Shown: piece by piece, positions 40,119 through 47,430 of the stretch
Layout: every line of letters begins with the position of its first letter
Position numbering within the stretch: the first letter of the stretch is position 1
Assembly (NCBI GenBank): GCA_937927945.1
Contig: CALEYW010000019.1
Span: 6,953 to 70,952 of the forward strand
Reading direction: 5' to 3'
Source: an uncultured candidate division WPS-2 bacterium
GTDB taxonomy: Bacteria > Vulcanimicrobiota > Vulcanimicrobiia > Vulcanimicrobiales > Vulcanimicrobiaceae
DNA: 64,000 bases
The notes under the pieces: generated by a model
What the model was told of the DNA's origin: nothing
The model's database searches: none
What the model saw: only the letters and a program-made list of their open reading frames with translations
Program-made: the position numbers and the translations under genes

Positions 40119-40553
40119 ATGACCGTGTGGCAAACGACACGGGGTGTCCGGTCGCAGTCGTCTCCCGTAGACCGCCGCGCCCGGCAATTCCACCGCCGGT
40201 CGTTCCTGCGCACGAACCTCACCCGAGGCGCACGTGCGTCTACACCCCGGGAACGGCCGGCGGCTGGGGTTTTTAGCCCGACCGCGCTTCGCGCCGAACA
40301 AAGGGGTACGCCAGCGCCTTTCGCCATCACCGAGAATCGCCGCGACATTCTGGTTCGATTGTTCGCCGGCGAACGCGTCGGCGAGATTGCCGCGCGCACC
40401 GGGCGAAGCGAATCTACCGTACAGAACACCCTCCGGACCATGCGCAACCAGCTCCAGGCACGTACGCACGTCGACCTGATGCGCGAAAGCCTCCGGCTGG
40501 GCATCGTGACCCTCGATGAGATCGTCGCACGAGCAGCCGCGGTGAGACCTTAG
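40119..40553 (+). CDS. LuxR-type HTH protein
   Basis: A 144-residue protein. The last 65 residues form a LuxR/GerE-type helix-turn-helix (RRDILVRLFAGERVGEIAAR, then TGRSESTVQNTLRTMRNQL). The first 70 residues are Arg/Thr/Pro-rich with no known sensor domain, and the true start may lie further in. An 18-bp palindrome and an exported repeat peptide gene follow on the same strand, and another LuxR-type regulator comes after them. Confidence 0.7.
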   Translation: MTVWQTTRGVRSQSSPVDRRARQFHRRSFLRTNLTRGARASTPRERPAAGVFSPTALRAEQRGTPAPFAITENRRDILVRLFAGERVGEIAARTGRSESTVQNTLRTMRNQLQARTHVDLMRESLRLGIVTLDEIVARAAAVRP

Positions 40554-40586
40554 GAAGCTACGCCCTGCCGACAGGTCGCAGCTTCC
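40553..40586 (+). terminator. Hairpin after the LuxR-type gene
   Basis: GGAAGCT (40553-40559) pairs with AGCTTCC (40580-40586), starting at the stop codon. No U-run follows; attenuation rather than full termination is possible. Confidence 0.4.
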
Positions 40587-40607
40587 CCGGGACGCTACGA
40601 TGAAGTC

Positions 40608-40625
40608 CTAGTGGTTACCCACTAG
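40608..40625 (+). promoter_or_regulatory. 18-bp palindrome, candidate LuxR-type operator
   Basis: CTAGTGG-TTAC-CCACTAG: perfect 7-base arms with four bases between, about the size of a LuxR box. It lies 27 bases before the start of the exported repeat peptide and just downstream of a LuxR-type gene. Confidence 0.6.
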
Positions 40626-40652
40626 CCTCACATCGACAAGGAGCGTCCTTCA

Positions 40653-40871
40653 ATGGTAAGTCTGGTTCTTTCTCTGCTACTCACGCTGGGCGGCGTCGTC
40701 ACGTCCGTCACCGGGGGTGGCCCCTCCGGCTCGCCGCAGCCGGCAACCGTCACCGGGGGTGGGCCATCCGGCGCGCCGCAGACGGCCACCGTCACCGGCG
40801 GCGGACCTTCCGGCGCACCCGTGACCGACACGGTTACCGGAGGCGGCCCGAGCGGCTCCACCGCTCCCTAA
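40653..40871 (+). CDS. Exported peptide with four 14-residue tandem repeats
   Basis: A 72-residue peptide. Residues 1-18 (MVSLVLSLLLTLGGVVTS) are a signal peptide without a charged n-region. The rest is four near-perfect 14-residue repeats, each with VTGGGPSG (unit like TVTGGGPSGAPQTA). AAGGAG is spaced nine bases from the ATG, so expression looks strong. It lies between two LuxR-type regulator genes and just after an 18-bp palindrome. The function is unknown; a signal precursor, a surface polymer or an antimicrobial are options. No cysteines, so no disulfide or lanthionine. Confidence 0.75.
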   Translation: MVSLVLSLLLTLGGVVTSVTGGGPSGSPQPATVTGGGPSGAPQTATVTGGGPSGAPVTDTVTGGGPSGSTAP

Positions 40872-40922
40872 TCGGCTGGGGAAGGACGACCACTACTACG
40901 TTCGGGAACCCGACACGTCAGG

Positions 40923-42620
40923 GTGACGCATTTTCTCTCTGACGACCGCCTCAAGCATGGCGCCCTTCCCTTCCCGATCACTTCCGCACGGGATGCGTAC
41001 GGCCGAGGCGATTTTGCGCTCGTCCTGACGGAACTCGACAACGTGACGGCCAGCCCAACGGCTGAGGCCAGGCTTTTGCGCGCCCGCGCCCTCCTACGCC
41101 TTCGCCGGCCGGACGATGTCGCTGCCACCCTTGCCCCGCTGCTCACCAGCGACGACGTCGACGTCGTCTGTACCGCGCGCATGCTAGACGCCTCCGCGAT
41201 CGCCCGCCTACCAAACGGCGCGGCGCGCGGCGCGGAGCTGCTCGACACGCTCGCCGACGTTGCGCTGCGCCGCCGCGCACACACCTCGATTCGCGCCGAG
41301 ATCGAATACTACCGTGGCCTCGCGCGCTGGAGCCTCTACGACCTCGCTGCCGCCGATCGCCACGCCGCAATCGCGGCCGACGCGCCGCTGGACATTCTTT
41401 CGGTTCGTGCGCTCGAGCTGCGTGCCTTCGTCGCGACCGCGCGCGCCGGCGAACCCAATGCCGACGCCGCAACATGCTACGCGCAAGCCCTCGCCCTCTT
41501 CGAGCGGGCTCGCCGCGCCTACGCCGGCTGCCGCGGCCGCGACGTCGACCTTGCGACGCAACTGCTGCTGCAAATCTCGTCGCTTGAGCAGACGCTCCGT
41601 TCCGCCTCGGTTCCAGGTACGCACCGCGTCGCCGGCGCGCGCGCTGTTCCCGGCACATCATTCGGGCCCGCCGTCGCCAGCGGAACGCGCATCATGATGC
41701 TCTCGAACGACGCCTGGCTCTACGCGCTCGACGGCGACGATACCCTCGCTTTTCGAACCATCCGCGACGCCGAGCACGTTGCCCAAATCACCAGCCCGGC
41801 ATGGCACGTCTGGACCCTCGCCACGCGAGCCACCATTGCAGCAGCATTCGGCGAGCTCGCAAGCGCGCGGATCCTCGCCGATGACGCCGCCGCACTTGCG
41901 ATCACCGTCGACTGGAACAGCACTCGCGACGAAGAACGCACCGCTTTGCTTCGTCTCGCAGAAGCCTTCGCCGGCGTCGACGCCTCCTCAGCACGAGACG
42001 CGCTCACCCGCTACGAAGGCATCGTCGCCCCGATGGATACGACCCGTGTCCTACGCGACGGCACCAAGGATCCTCGCCTCGCCGGCTGGCACGCTTACGT
42101 CCGCGGCCTCGTTCTGCGCAACGCTGGAGACCACCGCGCCGCCGCAAACTCGCTCGCAGCGGCCGCCGCCCTCTTCCGCAGATCCGGCTACCACTGGCGC
42201 GAAGCGCAGACCCTCATCGAACTCGGCCTAACGACAACATCGACCCACACGCATTTCCGCTTCGCACTCGACGAAGCCGCTGCGATCGTCACTCGGCATT
42301 TCCCGCGCTCGTTCTTGCTACGCCGGTTCGGCCCGTGGGCCCGCGCCTACGTCGATCCACTCGTCAGCAGACTTACGCCGGCGCAGCGCGATATTCTACG
42401 ACAACTCCTCGAAGGTCGGACGATGAGCCAGATCGCAGCCGACACCCGCCGCAGCTACAAGACGGTTCGTACGCACGTCCACGCGCTGCATCAGACCTTC
42501 CAAACCCAACGCGAGCACCAACTCCTCGCCGAGTGCGGCCGCCGCGGCATCGGCGCTCCGTCATGGACAACGACGCCGCACGCCGTCGCAGCACCGAGCA
42601 ACGCCGCGGCCACCGGCTAA
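40923..42620 (+). CDS. Large LuxR-type regulator with helical (TPR-like) sensor region
   Basis: A 565-residue protein. Residues about 20-480 are alanine-rich helical hairpins in TPR-like order (SARDAYGRGDFALVLTELDN, AEARLLRARALLRL), with no ATP-binding motif at the N terminus, unlike MalT/LAL regulators. The C terminus is a LuxR-type HTH (RLTPAQRDILRQLLEGRTMS, then TRRSYKTVRTHVHAL). The GTG at 40923 starts 51 bases after the repeat peptide. TPR-type sensor regions in such regulators often bind peptides, so the neighbouring exported peptide is an attractive but unproven ligand. Confidence 0.75.
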   Translation: MTHFLSDDRLKHGALPFPITSARDAYGRGDFALVLTELDNVTASPTAEARLLRARALLRLRRPDDVAATLAPLLTSDDVDVVCTARMLDASAIARLPNGAARGAELLDTLADVALRRRAHTSIRAEIEYYRGLARWSLYDLAAADRHAAIAADAPLDILSVRALELRAFVATARAGEPNADAATCYAQALALFERARRAYAGCRGRDVDLATQLLLQISSLEQTLRSASVPGTHRVAGARAVPGTSFGPAVASGTRIMMLSNDAWLYALDGDDTLAFRTIRDAEHVAQITSPAWHVWTLATRATIAAAFGELASARILADDAAALAITVDWNSTRDEERTALLRLAEAFAGVDASSARDALTRYEGIVAPMDTTRVLRDGTKDPRLAGWHAYVRGLVLRNAGDHRAAANSLAAAAALFRRSGYHWREAQTLIELGLTTTSTHTHFRFALDEAAAIVTRHFPRSFLLRRFGPWARAYVDPLVSRLTPAQRDILRQLLEGRTMSQIAADTRRSYKTVRTHVHALHQTFQTQREHQLLAECGRRGIGAPSWTTTPHAVAAPSNAAATG

Positions 42621-42639
42621 ACCGGCGCCCTCTACGCCG

Positions 42640-43230
42640 CTACGCCTGCCGCTCGAGACGTCGCGCCGCAGATCCGTAAGTCGCCGCTAGCGCTTGTACC
42701 ACACGCCGATCGTACCGCACGCCGGCGTGTCTTTCCAATATCACGATCGCCTGCCCGATCGACAAACCGCGCTGCCCCGGCACCCACCGCGTAAGGTAGT
42801 CAAATTGGTCCGCGACGATCGCGATCCGTGCCGTTAACGTCGGCACCAAATCGTCAAAGACGGAACCCACGGCATCCGCAAGGTCCGCGATCGCGGGCGT
42901 TGCTCGCACAAGAGCCACAGCCGCTCTGCGTTCCGCGCGCTGGACGCGCAGCACTTCGCTTGCCGACGCGAAGCCAAGGCCGTCCAATGCTGCCGGCGCG
43001 ACGACAATCGCTCCAACTTCATGTAACGTGCCAATGAGTGCCGCCTCGACGATTTCCGGAGGCTCCAAGCCCATCTGCAACGCCAAGCGCGCAGCAACGG
43101 CACCCGTTGCTAACGAATGCTCGGCCAGCTCCACATCTCTCGCAGCTAACCGCTGAACAAGTCCTGCGGCAGCCATTGTACGCGCGGCGTCATCCACCGA
43201 AGAAGAACAGACGCCCTTAGTCTTATGCAA
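42640..43230 (-). CDS. Degenerate HD-GYP-like protein
   Basis: A 196-residue helical protein shaped like an HD-GYP/HDOD domain: ELAEHSLATGAVAARLALQM (about 34-53), then AALIGTLHEVGAIVVAP and, near the end, ERHAGVRYDRRVVQAL like the GxxFDPxVV end of HD-GYP. The metal-binding HD of LHDIGK has become HE and the GK has become GA, so phosphodiesterase activity is probably lost and the protein may only bind. Convergent with the LuxR-type gene (19-base gap). Confidence 0.65.
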   Translation of the reverse strand: MHKTKGVCSSSVDDAARTMAAAGLVQRLAARDVELAEHSLATGAVAARLALQMGLEPPEIVEAALIGTLHEVGAIVVAPAALDGLGFASASEVLRVQRAERRAAVALVRATPAIADLADAVGSVFDDLVPTLTARIAIVADQFDYLTRWVPGQRGLSIGQAIVILERHAGVRYDRRVVQALAATYGSAARRLERQA

Positions 43231-43323
43231 CGGGTTCCATCCCTGACGAATATCGGCGCGGACTCTATCTAAGTAGAGCCACGACCGCGCGTCTGCACCC
43301 CGCGCGCCTTCTCCGCTGTCCGG

Positions 43324-43358
43324 GTTGCTTTTGCCTTCCTCGCAAGCAACTTTTTTTT
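43324..43358 (+). terminator. Strong intrinsic terminator, plus strand
   Basis: GTTGCTT (43324-43330) pairs with AAGCAAC (43344-43350), directly followed by eight T. No plus-strand gene ends here: the gene to the left is on the minus strand. It may end an unannotated RNA or block read-through. Confidence 0.75.
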
Positions 43359-43395
43359 CCTACGCGACCCCTACGCGGCCGCGCGCGCACAAAGA

Positions 43396-43440
43396 GGCGG
43401 CGCTACGGCGCCGCCCGCGCGTACGGTCGCGTACGGTCGC
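43396..43440. repeat. UACG-loop hairpin and tandem repeat
   Basis: GGCGGCGC-TACG-GCGCCGCC (43396-43415) is a perfect 8-bp stem with a very stable C(UACG)G tetraloop. GTACGGTCGC is then repeated twice (43421-43440). The remaining 43231-43531 stretch holds a small CTCTA/TAGAG hairpin and no gene. Confidence 0.5.
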
Positions 43441-43531
43441 GTGAGTGACTTGCAAACGGCAGCATTATCGGCACACTCTCACGAGACTTTAGCTGCCTGG
43501 TTACTTCACTATTCCCTCGGAGAAACTACTC

Positions 43532-44515
43532 ATGCCCGCAACTCTCGGCGAGGCCCGCTCAGGCTTCTGTGATTCCCTCGGAGTGTTCGACGCCAAAACG
43601 CTTCCGATGCTCGAGCTCGAGGATAAGAAGGGGAACGTAAACCTGTACCTCGCCGTAGCGTACCGCATGCTGTGGTGGAACGCCGATCACCCGATGGGTG
43701 ACCCTATCCGAATCGTCACGACGGTCGAACGCGACGGGCACGATGAATACGTCATCGCCGAGATCGTTGACACACACATCCCGCGCTACCTCACGACCGA
43801 GGGCGGCCACATCGCCACCATTCCCGGCGCTGACGGTACGCCGCGCGCAGCTCTCAACCCCGAGCACGTGCTTTACTCCGACCGCAAGTACGCACTCCCG
43901 ACACGCATGGGTCATCCCGTCGAGAAAGGCCTCACCGGCGCGATCGGCCGCGTCTTGGCTCGCGCCGGCTACGGCACCGAAGGCGCACTCGAACTCCTCG
44001 AAGATGACGCCGACGGCGACGTCGTCGACTCGCCGATCGCCCACCCCTCCGACCGCCTCTTCGACGAAGTCACGCACGCCGCTCGCGAAGCCGGCCTCAC
44101 CGACAGCGATCTCGTCGCCCTCAAGAACGCCGTCGTCGGGCCCACCGCGACCTCGCACAACATGGACGCCGACGACTACGCCAAATTGCTCAAGGCAATC
44201 GCTGAACATCGACTCGCGCACAAAGATGCCGCGGATCCCCAACAACCTGCGCCGAACGCGCAGCCCGCCACGGCGCCTCCGGCCGCACGACTCGAACCCG
44301 CGAACGACGCAGCGCGGGAAGCCCGCGACGAACTACTGCGCACCCAAGACCGTCTCGGCATCCCCGATGACCAAGTCCTCGCCACGATCCGAGACCTCAT
44401 CCCGAACTTCGTAGCCGGCACACTCCTAGCTCCGCTCGAATACGCCCGTGTCACGACCAGACTGATCGAGCAAAGCAAAGTCACTCACATCGACGACCGT
44501 CGCCGCATCGCATGA
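43532..44515 (+). CDS. Putative single-strand-annealing (Sak/Rad52-like) protein
   Basis: A 327-residue protein. Its N-terminal half follows the pattern of phage and plasmid strand-annealing proteins: LYLAVAYRMLWWNADHPMGD (about 38-57), a DEYVIAEIVDTHI strand, then HPVEKGLTGAIGRVLARAGYGT (about 129-150), like the 'vEKAeTxAigRaLaxxGyGt' signature. The C-terminal part is helical and Pro/Ala-linked. GGAG lies before the ATG. A helicase gene follows in the opposite direction, which fits recombination or replication of a mobile replicon. Family assignment is by motif only. Confidence 0.55.
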   Translation: MPATLGEARSGFCDSLGVFDAKTLPMLELEDKKGNVNLYLAVAYRMLWWNADHPMGDPIRIVTTVERDGHDEYVIAEIVDTHIPRYLTTEGGHIATIPGADGTPRAALNPEHVLYSDRKYALPTRMGHPVEKGLTGAIGRVLARAGYGTEGALELLEDDADGDVVDSPIAHPSDRLFDEVTHAAREAGLTDSDLVALKNAVVGPTATSHNMDADDYAKLLKAIAEHRLAHKDAADPQQPAPNAQPATAPPAARLEPANDAAREARDELLRTQDRLGIPDDQVLATIRDLIPNFVAGTLLAPLEYARVTTRLIEQSKVTHIDDRRRIA

Positions 44516-44575
44516 CCAGGCGCCCACAGCGTTCCCGACGCCCTCGCCGACGGCTCCCGCTCGCGCCGCGCATCA

Positions 44576-46195
44576 TCATCGGACCGGGCAAAAGCCTTCC
44601 CGCAGCCACGTTTCCATCGCCCGTACCCGCGCCTCCAGCTGCGTCACCGTCGCGTTGGCGACGACGGCGTTATCACGGCGCGCCCAATAAGCGTACACGT
44701 CTCTCGGCTCTTTCTTAAACCGCCGCGCTACCACGCTGACCTTCACCCATACCTCCCGCTTCAAGTCCGCTTTTCGATCGGCGAGAAGGGCCGTGGCTGC
44801 GGGGGGCACGGGGGCGTCGTGCGCGGCAGCCGTGTCCGGTGCCGCGCCGTCGCCCGCGAAGGCTGGGCCGATTGCCTGCGCGCTCGACTCGCCGAGAATG
44901 ACGCCCGCTTCAGCGTGCAGCGCGGCATGACTCTCGAACTGCGACTCGACGACCTCGAGCACCACGCGCGGCCGCTCGTTGCCGACCGGCGGCTCGCTGC
45001 GCGTGCCCTTGACGTCCTCCTCGATCGCGTGGGCGAACGCGCGCAGCTCCGGATCATCCGGCAGCATCACGTACGACGCGGCAGTCGCGCCGTTGCGCGC
45101 GCGCACGACGCGTCCAATCATCTGGCGAAAGAACAACTCGGTTCGCGCGTTCGTGAGATACGGCAGCACCCGCGCGCGCGGAATGTCCACGCCCTCGCTG
45201 ACCATTCGCACGGCGCACAACCACGCATCGTGCCCGTCCGTGAACCGCTTGATCTTCGCGCCGGCGGCAGCATCGGCCGACACGACCACGGTCGGATGAA
45301 ACCCAAGCGCCTCGGCCATCACGCTTGCGACCCAGCGCGCGTGTGCTTCGTCGATACACACGATGATGCCGCCGGCGTCGTGATCGTTGCGCCGCAACTT
45401 CTCGAGCGTGCCGTTCGCACGGACGAGCACCTCTGAGACCCAGCCCGAATCGTACAGCGCAGCGCGCAGGCGTTCCGATGAGCGTTGCTTCGTCAACGCG
45501 GCGTCGAAGGTTGCCGTGTTCGCGCTGCCGTCAGCGCCGGTCCACGTCACCTCGCCGCCTTGCCGGTGGAACACCAATGGCCGAACGATCCCGTCCCGCA
45601 GCGCCTCCCGATACCCATACACGACGTCAGCCTCGACGCGACCGACCGCGTCGTACGTCAAGAACGAGATCGCGCTTCCGTCCGACCGAAACGGCGTGCC
45701 GGACAACGAGACGATGAACGCGGCCTCGTTGAAGGCTGTCTCAATTCCGAGACCCCAGCGACGATTATCACCGGCATGATGGACTTCGTCGATAACGACT
45801 AGGATTCGCCGGCGCCCGACGATGCGCGCGAAGAGGCGCGGGTCGAGCGCGACTTGGTGAATCGTGACGATCGCGCCGACGAGATCCCGCGCGTACATAC
45901 CGTCACCGTTCGCGAAATACGGGTCGAGCTGAATCCCGACGCTCGCAAACGTGAGCGCCATCTGCGAGCGCAGATGGTCCGAGGGGACGACCACGATGAC
46001 GCCGTCGATCAAACCGCTCGCGAACGCTCCGTACGCTACGGCGGCCGCGTACAGGGACTTGCCACCGCCCGGGGTGACGACGGCCAGCGACGACCGCGGA
46101 CGCTCGCGCGCCCACCACGCGACGGCGTCACGCTGCCACCGTCGCAGCGGTCGCGGCCAAGCCGGAAGGGTCAGGCCGGGCCCGTGCGCACGCAT
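44576..46195 (-). CDS. Superfamily 2 DEAD/DEAH-type helicase
   Basis: A 539-residue helicase. Motif Ia/I is VTPGGGKSLYAAAVAYG (Walker A GGGKS), motif II is VVIDEVHHAGDNRR (DEVH), motif III is VSLSGTPFRSD, and the second RecA domain shows MVSEGVDIPRARV and RQMIGRVVRAR (motif VI arginines). This matches UvsW/Ssl2-like helicases of phages and plasmids. The C-terminal 110 residues are an added region ending in helices (REVWVKVSVVARRF, TQLEARVRAMETWLREG). It is the last gene of the long minus-strand unit, 107 bases after the HEAT-like gene. Confidence 0.85.
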   Translation of the reverse strand: MRAHGPGLTLPAWPRPLRRWQRDAVAWWARERPRSSLAVVTPGGGKSLYAAAVAYGAFASGLIDGVIVVVPSDHLRSQMALTFASVGIQLDPYFANGDGMYARDLVGAIVTIHQVALDPRLFARIVGRRRILVVIDEVHHAGDNRRWGLGIETAFNEAAFIVSLSGTPFRSDGSAISFLTYDAVGRVEADVVYGYREALRDGIVRPLVFHRQGGEVTWTGADGSANTATFDAALTKQRSSERLRAALYDSGWVSEVLVRANGTLEKLRRNDHDAGGIIVCIDEAHARWVASVMAEALGFHPTVVVSADAAAGAKIKRFTDGHDAWLCAVRMVSEGVDIPRARVLPYLTNARTELFFRQMIGRVVRARNGATAASYVMLPDDPELRAFAHAIEEDVKGTRSEPPVGNERPRVVLEVVESQFESHAALHAEAGVILGESSAQAIGPAFAGDGAAPDTAAAHDAPVPPAATALLADRKADLKREVWVKVSVVARRFKKEPRDVYAYWARRDNAVVANATVTQLEARVRAMETWLREGFCPVR

Positions 46196-46302
46196 CGTCT
46201 CGACGGACCACGGATCATCGACGACACCTCACCGCGATCGCCCGCACCAAACACGCCCTGCGATCCGTCCGTGATCCCCGTCGTCGTGCGCACGTACATC
46301 GC

Positions 46303-47430
46303 CTATGCCGCCGTCATGGCTTGCTGGAGTGGCTCGAGCAACGGCGCGATCCACGCAGCGTCGCCGCTCCGCGGCCGCAACGCCTCCCACACCGCCCCGC
46401 GTTCCAGCCCGCCGGCGGCGAACGCGCGCTCGAACGGCTCCGCGACGTCGAGGTGATCGCCCGCGACGAGCGCGCCAATGATGCGCGCGCGCACCCGCGC
46501 TTCTTCTTCCTGCGCGAACGCCTCCCGCAGCAGCTTCCCCGCCCACGGCGCGCGGATCCCCAGCGTGCCGACCAGCGTCATGCGCTGCGCGATCGTCGGC
46601 GCATCGAGGTCCGCGTCGAGACGCACGAACCACCGGCGTGCGCGCGCTTCGGCGCGCACACGCGCCTCCTCGCCGACCGCGATTCGCTCCAGCTCCTGCT
46701 GATGACGCGCCGAATCCGCTTCGGCCTGCCGCTGCAGATCCTCGGCGGCCGCCGCGTCGCGCGCCTCGAGCGTGGCGCGAAGCGATACCTCGCGAGCTGA
46801 TACAGTCTCGGCCCAGTCGACGCCGGCAATCGGCCGTTCCGCATCGGGACCCTCGGGCTCCACCAGCTCCACGATCCCGTTCCCGGCGGTAACCGGGAAC
46901 AGCGGCGTGACGTTGTCCCGCACCCGCTCCACCGTCCCCATGCCCCCGACGTTCACGTCCGCGACCGCCGCCGGCGGCACCATTTCAACGACTCTGTCCG
47001 CCACCGGCTCGATCGCCTCAGCATCGTCCAAACGCTCCGCGTGCAACGCGCTCAGCACGTCCCGGCGGGGCGCTTCCAACCCATCCGCTGGCTCCGCGCT
47101 TCTACGCCGCACGATGCTCTGCACGCCGCGGCGCAGACGCGCGACGACGGTCGGACGCTGCAGCAAGTCTCCCGCTGCCGCCGAAACGACCTCGACGCCG
47201 CCGGCCGTATCCGCGCCGAGCTCGACCGTCCCGCTTTCCGCGGAAGGCTCCGCGTCAGAGCGCGGCGCGCTGTCGCCGCGCACCGTGGGCGCGAGCGTGA
47301 ACGATAGATCGTCGTCGTCCGCTGCCCGCGCCGGCGCAGTCCCCTTCGGTTGCCGTAATCGCACTGCACCGAGCACCAGCCCGGCCACGGCCACCGGCGC
47401 GCCGACGAACCAGACCACCTCCGCGCTCAT
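46303..47430 (-). CDS. Membrane-anchored protein with HEAT-like C terminus
   Basis: A 375-residue protein with one N-terminal membrane segment (VVWFVGAPVAVAGLVLGAV). A long acidic/polar linker, a helical coiled-coil-like stretch rich in Glu/Arg (about 225-270) and a C-terminal helical-repeat region (RMTLVGTLGIRAPWAGKLLR, ARIIGALVAGDHLDVAEPF) of HEAT type follow. ATG overlaps the previous stop (ATGA). No family is recognised; it may scaffold the pilus machine on the cytoplasmic side. Confidence 0.6.
   Translation of the reverse strand: MSAEVVWFVGAPVAVAGLVLGAVRLRQPKGTAPARAADDDDLSFTLAPTVRGDSAPRSDAEPSAESGTVELGADTAGGVEVVSAAAGDLLQRPTVVARLRRGVQSIVRRRSAEPADGLEAPRRDVLSALHAERLDDAEAIEPVADRVVEMVPPAAVADVNVGGMGTVERVRDNVTPLFPVTAGNGIVELVEPEGPDAERPIAGVDWAETVSAREVSLRATLEARDAAAAEDLQRQAEADSARHQQELERIAVGEEARVRAEARARRWFVRLDADLDAPTIAQRMTLVGTLGIRAPWAGKLLREAFAQEEEARVRARIIGALVAGDHLDVAEPFERAFAAGGLERGAVWEALRPRSGDAAWIAPLLEPLQQAMTAA

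Noticed and set aside
43396..43440. Short tandem repeat as a CRISPR or iteron array
   Set aside because: Only two 10-base copies without spacers; too little for a CRISPR array or a replication origin.
44512..44718. Small plus-strand frame after the annealing-like gene
   Set aside because: Although it overlaps the stop codon in ATGA style, it is Arg/Pro-rich, covers the end of the helicase gene on the other strand and lacks protein-like pattern.
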